64,000 nucleotides of DNA, taken from the NCBI RefSeq assembly GCF_000801105.2, contig NC_079516.1, forward strand, positions 1,240,001-1,304,000. Direction: 5' to 3'. Each line of letters starts with the position of its first letter. Position 1 is the first letter of the stretch. This document shows, piece by piece, positions 27,245-39,670 of the stretch. Both the position numbers and the translations under genes were made by a program. The notes below the pieces were generated by a model. The model searched no databases. It saw nothing but the letters and a program-made list of their open reading frames with translations, and was not told the origin of the DNA. Origin of the DNA: Raphanus sativus. Lineage: Eukaryota; Streptophyta; Magnoliopsida; Brassicales; Brassicaceae.

Positions 27245-29106
27245 GACTTACATGCTAGAGGCTTCTTTGCAACTATATGCCGTTTCCTCTACTGCAGCTA
27301 TGCATAAGAAGTTTTCAATCCCTATTTAGTAAACCATGCAGGTAATAAATCAGCCAGTGTATGTGATTCTTCTGCAAACTCTTGTTGTTTTGTGTGGACT
27401 AAACTTTTCACATCTCTAATGGTGCAGTAAATGTTGAAGGCTATTAGCGATGGATAAAAAGTCTGCTTTTAATCCTACCTCCTCTACACCGCACTTACCA
27501 AGAATTGCCTCTTGCAACTTCGATGTTCAAGCTTCCAAAATTTGTGGAGAAAATTACATAGAACTTCAAATTTATATCTTTTTATTGAAATCTTTATTAA
27601 ATCGTTTACAGTCTCGAAAATACCAGGATCGGTCTTGGATGTTTGTGAAGTTTACCACGACGGTTGCTCTCCAGATGATTCCTAGGAATACAGTTATTAG
27701 AGAGGATTAGTTAGAAAGGTCAGAGAACTAACTTCTAATAACATTTTGTATGCATCTATAGTGTCTGTTTTCCTTTACTATGGCCCTCTTGTTAATGTGG
27801 CCCATGTTGAGATTAATTTCACATTACGCCAGTGCTTCTCTTCTCAGTTATTCGACATAGAAGCAAGTGGCAGTTGATGACACATGTGAATGTTTGTGTA
27901 TTTCTAGACATTTGATCTGTGTCACATGATGACTGAACAAAGACTTTCTTTTATCCAATTTACATTCCCATGTTAGTATGTTGCAATAACCATCAAATTG
28001 AGAAGAGGACAATAGTGGGTCCTGAATCTAGTACCAGGAGAAAGAACGATGTTACTTATGTGACTGTTTAAATGCAGAACCTGATGTAGAACTACAAGAA
28101 CTAGTTAAAATTTCGCAAGATTGATAAGCTTTTGTGTCTTCTTTTCATAGTGATTTTACATTTGAAACTGATTTAAAGTCCAAACCTGAAAGGCTGAAAC
28201 TAAGGAAAAACACAAAGAAGGGACGCAAAATAAAGATTAAACAAAAGGACTAGGAAGAAGAAGACCCCAAATTTACCCTACAACAACAAAAGACAACCTT
28301 CCAACCAAACCAAACTCCTCACTACTCATCTTCTTCCACAAGCATCACTTACTGTTCTCACAAGACATTCCTCTGGAACCTCCCACCATTGACCACGGCA
28401 CACCGAATATTGTGCAGAGATACACAAGGCAACATTTTGATGGGTTTGCTTCTACATTTTGCTTACTTGTGACGGTCAATCTGATGTTGACATATGTAAG
28501 GACAGATTGAATAAACAGAATACTACAAATAACTTGGTTTACTGCGAACCATTTAATTACTTGATTAATGTACTAGTAATGTGAACTCAATACCTTATCG
28601 TCCAACAAAGACTATTAAAAAAAATTACTCGTTGCAATTGTCGGCTGACGCGTTTGCTTTCATATTTTTTTCTAAAATTCTCAAAGTTTGAACCGTTCAA
28701 ACCAGTTGAATTGCGTGGAAAACGTATAACATTTTTTTTCTTGCTAAATATAACAGTTTATGTATAATACAGGTGTAGTAGTACTACCTCTTATAAATAG
28801 GAATTTTTTGTGGACGATATATTACAACAATTATAAAGTATATAAATAAATCGCTCTTACAAGATTGAAAAAAAGAGTTGCAAAATAAGTTGTCAAATAA
28901 AAAATTGAGTTACAAGTTTCAATTTTTAGTGTGGTTGTTGAACTGACCCCTCTATTTTATCTCTTTACATTTTCACACCCAAAGTCTTTTATATTATTAC
29001 ATATCTTCCCCATAAATGGTCTTCAAAGTCTCCCATTTGCTTCTCTTTTTACTATTTGGGTCTCTCTCACTTTCTCTCTCTCTCTCAATATTGTTTCAGA
29101 CGAAAA
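27245..29106. other. Intergenic, mostly non-coding
   Basis: A methionine-initiated frame at 27450-27710 resembles nothing I know. The only coding-like stretch is the minus-strand segment at 28326-28451, listed separately. The region 28600-28930 is AT-rich. A TCTC tract just before 29090 belongs to the next gene's 5' UTR. Confidence 0.45.
28326..28451 (-). other. Exon-like 41-codon segment, no assigned gene
   Basis: On the minus strand, a TGTAG acceptor-like site at 28452-28456 is followed by 41 open codons ending at TGA (28326-28328). The peptide includes NVALCISAQYSVCRG and QWWEVPEECLVRTV, an ordered, cysteine- and tryptophan-bearing composition unlike random AT-rich translation. No convincing upstream exon was found in the following 600 bp. 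It may be a terminal exon left from a degraded gene, or part of a small unannotated one. I do not recognise the family. Confidence 0.3.
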
Positions 29107-29517
29107 ATGTCACGAAGAGCATGCAAACGAGTAAGTTTTTGTCCGAACCTAGAAGCCACAGAGGAACCCATATTCTCAAAACATCACGACCGGAGAAAGG
29201 TGGTCCTGATCGGCTTTCTCAGCTGCGGTCTAAGGAGCTCGCCTGCCGCGAGGAAGCTGATGCAACGTATCGGAGCTAGCTTCGCCAGAACACTGCGTTC
29301 TATGTCCTTCGGGAGGAATAAGACTGACAAAACGTCGTCCTCGTTCTTGCTGTTTTCGTCGTCTGCTTCTTCTTCATCTTCTATTTATATGAAAAGGTCA
29401 AAGTCTCTAGCTGAGTCGGAGTCTCACAGAGCAGAAGCTATTGAAGACTGCATTCAGTTCTTGAACTCTTCTTTTTCTCTGACAAGATCAAACTCTGTCC
29501 CAACGTGGACTTCTTGA
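29107..29517 (+). CDS. Small basic plant protein, josephin-like by annotation (At3g09032-like)
   Basis: A single-exon gene of 136 residues starting MSRRACKRVSFCPN. It is Arg/Ser-rich, with an FLSCGLRSSPAARKLMQRIG segment, a long Ser-rich tract (SSSASSSSS) and a conserved-looking end (RAEAIEDCIQFLNSSFS). In Arabidopsis the positional equivalent is called josephin-like, but I see no josephin catalytic Cys/His signature, so deubiquitinase activity should not be assumed. Basic and Ser-rich composition suggests a regulated or disordered protein. The start is the first ATG after a CT-rich leader. Confidence 0.7.
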   Translation: MSRRACKRVSFCPNLEATEEPIFSKHHDRRKVVLIGFLSCGLRSSPAARKLMQRIGASFARTLRSMSFGRNKTDKTSSSFLLFSSSASSSSSIYMKRSKSLAESESHRAEAIEDCIQFLNSSFSLTRSNSVPTWTS

Positions 29518-31316
29518 TCTGACCCGGTTCGGATTCAAGGTCGGGTCATTTTTATGCTGTTTAATTTTTAAAGAGAGTTTAGAATTAAGAATTGTGCATT
29601 GTACAGGTGTGTTTTATTTATTTGTGTCTTTACAATTCACAAAAAAAAAAAAAAAGATTGCGAGTTTTGACTAGAAAACAATAATTGTTGATCATATTTT
29701 CAACATTCATTTGACAAGTTTTAGCAAAAAAAACATTCATTTGACAAATTTTTTGACAAAAAAAATTGTTAACCATAGATCAAGGTTTATGGGATGAAAT
29801 AAAATAGAAAACTACACTAATCTTGTGTGTTTTGTTTCTGGAATAAACACTAACATAAGTTATATTTCCAATGTATTAAACCATTATTGATTAAATTTCA
29901 TGAACCTGGAATATAAGTAGTCTCTTAAATTTTAATTTAATGACAATAGAAAAAGAGGGAAGCACGGTTTAAAAATCAAAAAGAGGGTCGACATCAAAGG
30001 ACCAAAGACAAGAAAGCTCATGGGAAATCCCCACTTGTCTTTCTTCTTTTTTTGACCCCATTAAGAATAATTCTTGTTCAACAAAAAATAACAAAAGGAA
30101 AATTCCAAGAAATTTCTTAAAAGAAGCATTTGATGATTCAACAAAAAAGAAAAGAAACACACAATTTATTTTCATCATAAGATACTTTTAGCATTTTGGA
30201 AAATGTAGGTCCAGAAAAACTGACCTAACAAGAACAAAACGTATCAATAGTATCTAAAGAATCCAAGGGAAAAGCTTACACCTTTAAAAAATGTGCTCCT
30301 CTTCCTCTCAAGACAAAGACCTTGTGTGAGAAGTGGAATGCACTACCAGATGTTGCAACAAAAGGTTTTATAACATTGGCAAGAAAGCAAAAGACATAAC
30401 GAAAGATTCTCTGTCTTGTTTAAAAAAGGTAAAACATTTCATGAGTAAAGAGAGCATTAGGTTGAGTAGGTTTGAGAAAGACAAAGGAGTAGTTGAATCT
30501 TAGCTATCTATACAAGTCTAAAAGATAGACATATATAGCCATAATGCTGACATTATTTTCTTGTTATCTTAAATTGAATGTCATTAATTAACGGATAAAT
30601 CATGGAGAGATCAATAGATACAAGTTGTATCATACAACTAACTGATGAAGAGCTAAGGCAAAATAATCTTTTCCCTCTACCGAGATCACTTCCACCACGA
30701 GGGCTTCCATGGGTACACCTCCAACCTCATCAAAGCCTGCATTTCACTTTATTGTTCTTGAACTTGATAGTTTCTCATCAGTCAATAATTAGTGTCTTTT
30801 TATGTTGTTTGAAACGGGGGATTCGATGGTTATTGTAATATCAATTACAAGTTACAACCAAAACTTTACAAAGACAATTTTCTATGAATTTATTTACAAC
30901 GGAAGAGGTCTCTTGTGATTTTTACTACAGTAAAATTTTGATCTTGATGTTTCTCTTCATCCTGTTCAGGTGTTTGATCTTAATAAAGAAACATCAATAA
31001 TTTTGATCTTCCACTCTACAGTAAAATTTTGATCTTGATGTCTTAGCTAAATTAAAATTTATTATTGATATTTCTTTATTATTAATGCTCTCCCAAGTAA
31101 CAAAGCATTTTCATGTGTAGGTGATCAAACCAAACCCTGTAACATTTGAAAGTTTCACACTATCCCGGGAAAACAGAGCCGCTTGATCAATAAATGGGCC
31201 TGGCCCAATTGGATTATTTATTAGCCCAAACAAGACAAATGATGCTTTTTATTGTTAATTACAGTTAAACAAGCTATACTACAGTGGAACGAACTTACAA
31301 AATGAAACAAAAAGTA
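29518..31316. other. Intergenic
   Basis: No supported gene. It contains a 15-base A run near 29640, AT-rich DNA, and a 26-bp direct repeat (CTACAGTAAAATTTTGATCT core) at about 30925 and 31016. Site II-like GGGCC/GGCCC motifs at 31195-31210 lie beyond the glycosyltransferase stop. The 78-codon frame at 30602-30838 is not supported. Confidence 0.45.
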
Positions 31317-32507
31317 TTATGATGCAGTGACTTTGTCACATATAACACAATGATCTGAAACAATTTTATCCATCGCACTACCTTGTTCGATTTCAAACTT
31401 ACTACTAAACTTATTCCACAAATGCAACCCGTAGCTTCTCCTCTGCATCTCAAGAACCTTAACTTGAACTCTCTTCAAGTCCTTCTCTGTTCTTGGAACC
31501 TTGAAGAGCTTCTCAATCTCAACCCAATTAACCGAATAAAACGCAGAAGGTGTCATGACGGTGAAGTTATACCCATCGGTTCCTTCCACGGACCGAGCCA
31601 CTCTAGAGACAAGGTACGGTCCGTTATGTCCCCAAACGTTTCCGTTGAAAGTCAACGCGAACTCTTGAATGCATCTGAGCAAGAGAGGATGGTTCTTGTC
31701 GAATATCAAAACCGCATTGTTTAATCTCGTCCAGTTTCTCGAAACCGGTTCGAGAGTCTGCGCACCGATCACGTTCCTCAAGTGTTTGAAACTCTTAAGA
31801 ACAATCATGTCAGTGTCTAGATAAACACCTCCGAACTTGAACAAGTACGCGAGTCTCATGAGGTTCGAGAGGTTCTGAGCTAAAGAGATCTTTCCAGGAT
31901 CTCTTTTCCCTGTCTGAATCTCCTCGAGCCATGTTTCTCCTGCCGTGTCCTTGAGCAGGAAAGGCAAGTCAGGAGTTATAGGTGTAACTCTGTAACCACG
32001 ATCAAGAAACGGTTTCAAGATTCTAAACCCTAGAGGAGAATCCATCGTTGAAGATAAAATGATCAAGCAGCCTTTAGGATGAGACTTAAACACGCTTTCT
32101 ACCGACAAAACCTCTCTCTTACCGAACATAACCGCGGGAGAGATCCACGTCATCATGAAGTTGACCTCACAATCATCTCTCAAAAACTCTGTTGCTCTCT
32201 GCTGAAACTTCTCGTCTCTGCCTCCAAAAGCCTCGAGAACGTGAAGATTGTTATCCTCCTTGACTGTGATCGTATAGTTAGTTTGCTCTCTCTCTGACCT
32301 CAGAGGTAAGTAAGGAACAACTGTCTTGATCTCTATCGTCACAACCTCTGTGAAGTCTCTAACCAGTACATGAGAGACGATGAAGATCGTGAAAACGATG
32401 AGAGATATGACCGAGGCGGCAGACGCTGTGAAGAGTGATGATGGTGAGCGGTTTAACCGCCGGTGATTGAACATCACCGTGACTTTCTTGGCGATGACGT
32501 TATCCAT
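31317..32507 (-). CDS. Alpha-1,4-glycosyltransferase family protein, DXD type (At3g09020-like)
   Basis: A single-exon gene of 396 residues. A short basic cytoplasmic tail is followed by one hydrophobic anchor (VISLIVFTIFIVSHVLV, about 34-50), the layout of a type II Golgi protein. The catalytic region has the sugar-binding DXD motif in GGVYLDTDMIVLKSF, preceded by LSNLMRLAYLFKFGG. The C-terminal Gb3-synthase-like domain includes NNAVLIFDKNHPLLL, VWGHNGPYLVSRV and YGLHLWNKFS. Members transfer a sugar from a nucleotide-sugar donor; the plant acceptor is not known to me. The frame is intact, and the length is normal for the family. Confidence 0.93.
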   Translation of the reverse strand: MDNVIAKKVTVMFNHRRLNRSPSSLFTASAASVISLIVFTIFIVSHVLVRDFTEVVTIEIKTVVPYLPLRSEREQTNYTITVKEDNNLHVLEAFGGRDEKFQQRATEFLRDDCEVNFMMTWISPAVMFGKREVLSVESVFKSHPKGCLIILSSTMDSPLGFRILKPFLDRGYRVTPITPDLPFLLKDTAGETWLEEIQTGKRDPGKISLAQNLSNLMRLAYLFKFGGVYLDTDMIVLKSFKHLRNVIGAQTLEPVSRNWTRLNNAVLIFDKNHPLLLRCIQEFALTFNGNVWGHNGPYLVSRVARSVEGTDGYNFTVMTPSAFYSVNWVEIEKLFKVPRTEKDLKRVQVKVLEMQRRSYGLHLWNKFSSKFEIEQGSAMDKIVSDHCVICDKVTAS

Positions 32508-34836
32508 TTTGGTTGAGAATTAAAGGTAGGAGAACTCAGTTTTGTGAAGTCTGTGTTTTGTTGTTTTCTTATAGTTTGTTTTTTGCTTGTGGTTGAAGCT
32601 GTCGTGTTCTGAAAAGTTCTTAAGCCGCCAGAGAACGTAGACTTCAGTTTGTCATTATTAATTATGTGGTTAAATTAATGGAGGGGGACCATAAGTTTAA
32701 ATAAACGACCATGATTTCTCCATACTCTTAAAAGATCTCAAAACTTTTGACGACTGTTTGTTCATCATCTCATTTGATTATATCAGTTATACACAGCCAT
32801 TAGGATCGGATAAGTCGGTTTTAGTTCGGTTTAATACGATTCAGCTTAAATTTAGCTTATTATAAAAAAATAATTAGTTTGAGGTATAGTATACCTGGTA
32901 TACTTACGGGAGTGTATTGAATCTAAAGTTTAAGATGATTTGAATTTTAACGAGGTTTTAAATGATTTCAATGAATTGCAGAGTAAAGATGATTTTTTTG
33001 TTAAACCACTCTAGAATATCACCTAAAAATATAAGACTTGAATTTTAGTTTTTTTTAACTAGGAAATTCCATTCAAACACTCTAAAATCACTTAAAAACT
33101 TTAAAATCACATAAATTAAAATATTTCTAATAACAGTGAATTTCGGAGTACTTTATAAAAAGTCAAGTTCAATAACAATAAATTTTAAATGAGTTTTTAA
33201 AATTCATATTTAAATAATAGTGAATTTTTCATTTTAATATAAATCCCATAAAACTATCGGTTGAATATATCCTCATAGAAAAAAGTTATAGTTTTAGTTT
33301 TCGTTTGAGTTTTTCCCTCTTTTAGACTTGATGTTGGTTTTAATTTTTCAATTTTATAGAGAATAGACCGAAAGTTTCGGTTTGATTTTCATATTGGTAT
33401 TTTGGTTAGTTTTGGATTTATTAATTTAATGAACATATTTAACTACATTATCCATTAGTCTGAGTCTCTAATCGTTTCTTTATTTACATGTTGAGGGTTT
33501 TTAATAATTCTTTCTGGTTGTTCTTCTAAGGACAGAGCAATTTTGAATATTTCTTTTGATATGGTCTTAACCTTATAGCTAATAATCGTATTTAACTTTA
33601 TTAGGCCGTCTTTGGTGGAATCTTATTACTTTTAATTAAAAAGAGAAAACTCCCTAATTTCGTTGCTGTAAGCCTCTAACTAAGAAGGCACCTTAAAGGC
33701 CAAAGGTGAGGTCTAGGTTCTAGTCTTCTAGATTTGTGAGGCACTTTCCTATTAGATCAAGTCGTTTGATTTCTTTATAGTTTTTTGTCTAATTGTTTAC
33801 ATATTTTTTTGTCTAATCCATCATTCATCATTTGATTTTTCTTCGGATAAAGTACTTGATCTGGAAATCAAGGTGAGAAAAAAAGAAATATTTGAATAAG
33901 TCCACCTACCTTTTTCATCCACACAACGTCTCTCGCTGTTAAGATATGGGAAGCATCTTGACTTTAACAATTGAAAGCATAGTTAGGTACATGAAAACAG
34001 TTCATAATATTATACTTATCTCTTTTTTTATTTGACGTATAATATACGCATCTCATTATTGACATGGTTAGTATATACTATTAGTACGTTTCAATCATTC
34101 AAATTCGAGAGAATGTTTGCAAATCATGCTTCATGCCAATTATAGTTTAACTCACAGCTGGGACATATTGAAATGTCACACAACTAAACTGACATTGGTC
34201 CCAGATGGGGCATCTTTGGTGTTCTATTTATCCTATACTATTGTTAAGTATAAGCTTCAGACTTAAAACACTTATTTTCTTACATGATTTCTTGTGGGCT
34301 CATCAAGTGAAGACCAAGTGAAGAATCTGTTTAGCGAAGCACAAGACTCATCAGCCACTTTTTGTAGAGCTGATTCTTGAAAATATCAAGATATTTGCAA
34401 GACATTGAGTTGTGATCTCAAACAATTGGCTTCATTTCAGTGTTCTGATCATGATTTGTGATTGCTAGTTAGGCCGGTTTATTGGAGGAGAGACTACTTG
34501 CTATGTTGTGATAGGATCAGCTTGTCAGGTTGTGAGGTTGAATCATCAATCATTGTACTCTCTCTTCAAACATTATATTGAATTGGTAGGAGCATACCTT
34601 AACCTAGATAATTTGTGAAAGTGCATGTGTTCTTGCTCTTTCTCTCAGTGGTACGAGTAGACCTAAGCTTGTGCTTCTTGCAAATGAAGCAACAAAACCA
34701 TCATTATTTTATTGAATTAAAAATATATTCCTCTTGGCATTTAAGATGGCTTTATGTATATGAATATACTAATACATCAGAAGCTAATCAATAGTCAAGA
34801 ATATTAATATATCTGCTCTATCACCAGAAAGAATCA
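32508..34836. other. Intergenic, AT-rich
   Basis: Holds the glycosyltransferase promoter, a possible MITE at 32908-33274, and unassigned DNA up to the 3' end of the kinase gene. No coding region could be supported on either strand. Confidence 0.45.
32908..33274. mobile_element. Possible non-autonomous DNA transposon (MITE-like)
   Basis: The ends, GGAGTGTATTGAATC at the left and GGTTGAATATATCCTC at the right, are imperfect inverted repeats of each other. The interior is about 80 percent A/T, with internal motifs recurring in inverted form. No clear target-site duplication was seen. Confidence 0.35.
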
Positions 34837-36809
34837 TCATCTAGGAGCCACCTCTGTAATACTCTGAAATGTAATAACAGAAGCCGAAGACGACCCTCGA
34901 GGAGCCGCTGAACTTTTCCCTTTGTAACCTTCTGTTGATGAGCTCTCCTGTGAGGTGCCACCTCTAAGACCAAGGCCACGGTGGTTGCGTCCCTTGTTGA
35001 CACCTCTGTAGACACCAGGCTCTGTTAAGGCAGCTTCATTGAGGTTAATCTCTTTCCTGCTAAGCATCTCCACCACTTGCTTCATGTTTGGTCTCTTCTG
35101 TGCCGCGGCTTGAGTGCAGAACAGAGCCACCTTAATAAATCTTATCACTTCATCTTGTGGAAAATTTGTTAGATCAGGATCAACGCACTCTAGTAGCCTC
35201 CCTTCTTCCCTCAGCTTCCATACCTACCAAACCACAGATTAACTATAAACCCTTGATCACATTTACATATGTTTTTTTTTCAAATGTCACCACAATGTCT
35301 AGGTGTTTTCATTTACATACTCATCTATTCTTAAAATACAAATGTTTTAATATAATTTTGTTTCAAAAAGAAGCATGTGTGAAGTTTTAAATGTGGGTGT
35401 TCAAAAGAAAAAAAAAAGTGAAGTTTTAAATGTGAAATCTAAACTTAAAAAAATTAGTTGTACTTTTTTGAAATACTATTGATTTAGAATTATGAGAAAT
35501 TTGTAAAACAATACATTTATTATCAATTTTTTTAATAGGTGTAAAAACACATAAACATACATCTTAAGGAATAGAGGGAGTAAGTGTTGAGGTATTAGAG
35601 TTTATAGCTTTACCCATTCGACAAGAACCAAGAACTCGTCTGTAAAGGCGGCTCTGCTGCTACTACCACCACTAATGACTTCAAGCACAAGTATCCCAAA
35701 GCTGTAAACGTCTGCTTTTTTTGTTAACTGACCTAGAAGTGCGTATTCAGGAGCCAAGTATCCCCTGTATAACCTCAGTTTCATCAGCTGACACTACTTT
35801 TAGATGGAAACTATTACGTTTAACAAGAAAACGTTTTCTTACACTGTTCCAGCAACTCTGGTACTGACATGAGTGACATTGTCTGGAAAAAGCTTTGCCA
35901 ACCCAAAATCTCCAATCTTGGGAGAAAAGACTCGGTCTAACAAGATGTTACTCGCCTTGATGTCACGGTGAACAACCTGAGGCTCCACTTCCTCGTGAAG
36001 GAAAGCTAAACCAGAAGCTGTCCCAACGCAAATGGCAGCACGTTTGGACCAATCTAGCGGAACATACTTACTCCTCGAACCTATTAATTAAACCACTCAA
36101 ACAACATCAGAAAGACAAGAAAGAGTGAGACACATTGGTAGAGAAAGACTCAGAAGATTACCAAGCAAAACACTAGAAAGACTGTTGTTCTCAAGGTACT
36201 CATAGACAAGAATCCTATTGTTCCCTTCGATGCAGCAGCCAATGAGTTTAACAAGGTTAGGATGATGAATGTCGGATATCAAGTTGATCTCGGTTAAGAA
36301 CTCTCGTGTGCCTTGTTTTGATTCTGCTGAAAGTGATTTCACAGCTACTTGTGTCCCATCTCTCAATACTCCCTGCAAAGATTCACCAAGAAACATCAAA
36401 GATTTGAGATCAAAGATTGTAAAGAGTAATATAGGTTGTATCCATTGTTTCTAACCCTGAAGACAACACCAAAGCCACCACCACCGATTCTATTGGTTGG
36501 ATGGAAATTATCTGTGGCTGATCTTAATGAGTTATATGAAAAGACTCTCACATTGTCGGTGCAAATCTCTGAATCATTAAAAAAAAAGGATCAAGAAGAA
36601 GAAATGAGTAAATCTATTTTTGGTCAACCAAAGTTGCAAGAAGAAGCCAAAACCAAGAAACGAATTTGAGATGGGATTTAAGAAACCCTAAAATCTTCAA
36701 TAATATGTATCCATGGAATGGTTTGTATATATATACCTTCAGCTTCTTTTTGTCCAAGATGATCATTTCCTTTGCACATATCAAGAAGTCCAAAGCAATT
36801 AAAATGCAT
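34837..36809 (-). CDS. Receptor-like cytoplasmic Ser/Thr kinase, CRPK1-like (At3g09010-like)
   Basis: Six exons on the minus strand (36809-36737, 36568-36456, 36372-36162, 36080-35843, 35764-35614, 35223-34837) give 390 residues. The kinase domain (about 45-320) is complete: [10 protein letters not shown] loop, VAVKSL lysine, [10 protein letters not shown] catalytic loop, DFGLAK, and the activation-end motif GYLAPEYA with ADVYSFG. There is no signal peptide or ectodomain, only a short N-terminus ([12 protein letters not shown]) with cysteines that could be acylated. The C-terminal tail is Gly/Ser/Arg-rich. The closest characterised relative by sequence feel is the cold-responsive kinase CRPK1. 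The last intron contains a MITE-like insertion. Confidence 0.92.
35320..35580. mobile_element. Stowaway-like MITE in the last intron of the kinase gene
   Basis: The ends CTCATCTATTCTTAAAATAC and, on the other strand, CTCCCTCTATTCCTTAAGATG are inverted repeats, flanked by TA on both sides (35318-35319 and 35581-35582). TA target sites and CTCCCTC-type ends are typical of Stowaway MITEs. It lies between exons 5 and 6 (35224-35613). Confidence 0.65.
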
Positions 36810-37655
36810 CACAAACCTCCCCACAGAGAAGATATACAAGAATCACTACAAGAACAGAGGAAGCTCAAATCAAGAAACTGTTCTGATAGAGAATAAAACT
36901 TAGATTTTCCGACAAGAACCTTTAGTTTGACCTGAATACAGAATCTGGAAGAAGAAGAAGATTATGTGTAGCTGTTTGAAAAAAAAGTTGCTTAGTGGGG
37001 AAAAGCCATATCGCTCAGGAAGAAAGACCAAAGAGTTTGATCAAATAGATATCTCATGAGTTTTGCTTTTCTTTTCTGTTCTTTTTTTTTTTGTTTTCCA
37101 AACTTTTTCGTGAGGATGGTCAAATACATTAAACCAAACCAAACCCACCCAGATAGGACCCATGAACATCTATACGCTAAAAAGGTATTTCTGCAATTTC
37201 TGTTGTCCTATTTAATTTGTTTTTTCTTTGTCCGGCTGCTGTGTTCTGATTGATAGTGACACCGACATGTACACGACGACGAGACTATAAAAGTCTCACT
37301 GATTGGAGTAAAATTTAGAAATTTATCAATGAGCTATTTTGTTATTTTTTTTATGTTAATTATTATTATGTGCTCTTCATAAGTCAAATTTAATACTTCG
37401 TCCTCTTCATAAATGTGAATTATCTGACCATATAAATGTGCTATTTTTTTGTCAACTATAAATGTGCTATTTATTAGCTGTGAAATCACTATTATAAATA
37501 AGTTTCAAAAAGAAATAAAACTATTTCAAAAACAATAAATGAAAATACTCAGTTTTCGAAGTACAATCAGTAAAGTACCACAAACTTCTGTACTTTTAGT
37601 AAATTTTATTTAAGATTAATTACCACCCTTTTCTACATTAACACTCTATTTAATA

Positions 37656-37894
37656 CTCCATCCGTTTCAAATTATATGTCGTTCTAGAGGAAATTTTTTG
37701 TTTCAAAATAAGTGTCGTTTTCGGTTTTCAATGCAAAATTTATTGACAATATTCTCTTTTCTATTTTTCTATTGGTTGATACATGGTTAGGTGTATTGGT
37801 AATAGTGTTTTTATTTTGGAAATATGTAAAATTAAATGTTTTCTTAATATGTGTGCATAAGGTTAGAACGACATATAATATGAAACGGAGGGAG
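37656..37894. mobile_element. Stowaway MITE (TA target site), 239 bp
   Basis: The left end begins CTCCATCCGTTTCAAATTAT and the right end ends ATATGAAACGGAGGGAG; they are inverted repeats over about 31 bp with two mismatches. TA flanks both sides (37654-37655, 37895-37896). CTCC(C/A)TCCGTTTC ends are characteristic of Stowaway elements. There is no coding capacity. Confidence 0.88.
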
Positions 37895-38842
37895 TAATCC
37901 CTTTGTATCGTAAGAAATGTTATTTTAACATGTTTCATACAAATTAAATATTAAGTGAGATATATTTTATTTTTTATTAATTATAAATATTTAATTAATA
38001 ATATTTAAAATAAATAAAATTATTTATAAAATTAATGTATTTGTAATTAATATTAAACTATGAAAATTTTAAAATACTATTTTATGCAACAAAAAATGTT
38101 GAAATGACATTTTAAAAAATACGGAAAGTATAGCAGATCAGCAACTGTTAACATTAAGAGTTGATAGGTAATCAGTTAATGCTTGAGTACCAAACTACAC
38201 GGCACATTAACTTCGGCGTTGTAATTATTGTCGCCGTTCAGACTCTACCACGTGCACATTTTTCTTTTCATTTCAAAAAAGTTTGTCAACATTTTCATGT
38301 TTTGAAAACAAAAAAACTAAAACTAAACGTCATTAAAATACCCCTTACTTGACGTCACCATCACGCATAAAATGAAATCACCAAAAGAGATAATAATTCA
38401 AATCGAGCTTTTGTTTTTCACCTAGCCTTACGTCATCTTTTTATAATGTCGCTGTTTATTTGTTTACTTTCGTTCAGTCTGAAATCGAATTTTAAGATTG
38501 CATATGACATCATCATTCCAAGAAACGCGTCAGTATTTATTTATGTGCACCACACAAACAAAATTGCAAAAAGTCCACCTTGTTGATAGTGACACCAAAA
38601 TACAAAAACAGATTTGACCAATCTTGATTCGTTTTATTATATGTATATTAAAAGCAATCGTTATAATTCTATAATATGCACACGACTTTGGTGGAGTTGT
38701 GACACGTAACAACTTGGTCAGTTAAGGTCTGGTTTTCTTGTTCTCTAAACGTGAGGACGCGTTATATATCCTCCTCACAATGACTTGTTCTTTTTGACTT
38801 CTCAGTTCTCAATTCTCATACAAACCAAACGAGACAAGTTAG

Positions 38843-39190
38843 GCCATTTCCAATGAAGTGCAAAACACTATTTTAACGTAGTTTTTACACCATAAAATCT
38901 CTCCAATAGAACTGCAAAAATTACACTATTTTAATATAACACTATAATTTCATACTAAATTTGGTGTGATACTATTCACCACACTAAAACATTATTCATT
39001 CTACTAAAATACTATTTACGTATTTTATTAATAAAATTTATAAATAAATAAATTAGAAATAAAAAGATAAATACATATAATATTATAAAATAACATTTGG
39101 TGTGAAGTTTGGTGTTGTGGTTGGAGAAGAAATTACACTAAAATAGTGTGGTTTTGACACAAGAATAGTGTTATGGGTTGAAGATGCTCT
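38843..39190. mobile_element. MITE-like element, possibly Harbinger/Tourist type
   Basis: The left end GGCCATTTCCAATG and the reversed right end GAGCATCTTCAAC resemble the widespread GAGCATCTCCAATG-type ends. TAG/TTA triplets flank them. The interior has many short repeats of an ACACTA(T)TTTA type. Boundaries are approximate. Confidence 0.5.
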
Positions 39191-39670
39191 TATGGAGATG
39201 TTCCTTTATTTACCACTAGCAATAACCCACTTGCATGTCTCTGCTTCAAACAACATTGTGCTTATAAAAAAACATTATGCCTAGAAAGTGACATATATTA
39301 CCTTGTGGATGATTTGATTCTACATGGATAAACTTTGTTTGACTTTCAAAACTAGAATAATAAGATTAACCGCTTAACAACTTTGCTTTGATTTTGAATA
39401 ACAAATGTAATTGGCAGCATGCTGGTGTTTATATAGGATCATCCAGTAGATTTAGTTATAGACTTCTTCATAAGTGGCTGTTAAGATCAATGTATGTGCC
39501 TTTTTGTCTAAACGCCGTAGAAACTGGAATCCACCTTTGAACACTCATCAAAATTCCATGAAGACTTAAACATGATCAAGAGTTGCCTCGATACGTTTCA
39601 GTATCTCTAGAAACACGTTATTTAAGTATGGTAACAAAACAAAGAACATAGGATACATAGTAAATATAGG

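Larger units (their letters stand above)
36810..39670. other. Intergenic with two MITE-like elements
   Basis: Kinase promoter, then AT-rich DNA holding the elements at 37656-37894 and 38843-39190. Short open frames between them are not supported. No gene is recognisable here. Confidence 0.5.

Noticed and set aside
27450..27710. 86-codon open frame between the coiled-coil protein and josephin-like genes
   Set aside because: No recognisable motif, no splice or codon support; treated as chance.
30602..30838. 78-codon open frame starting MERSIDTS
   Set aside because: The first half looks protein-like but the rest is Leu/Ile/Ser noise; no homologue recognised and no supporting context.
34296..34379. 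Short plus-strand frame reading SSSEDQVKNLFSEAQDSS before a stop
   Set aside because: Coding-like composition but only 28 codons, no acceptor or start and no neighbouring exon.
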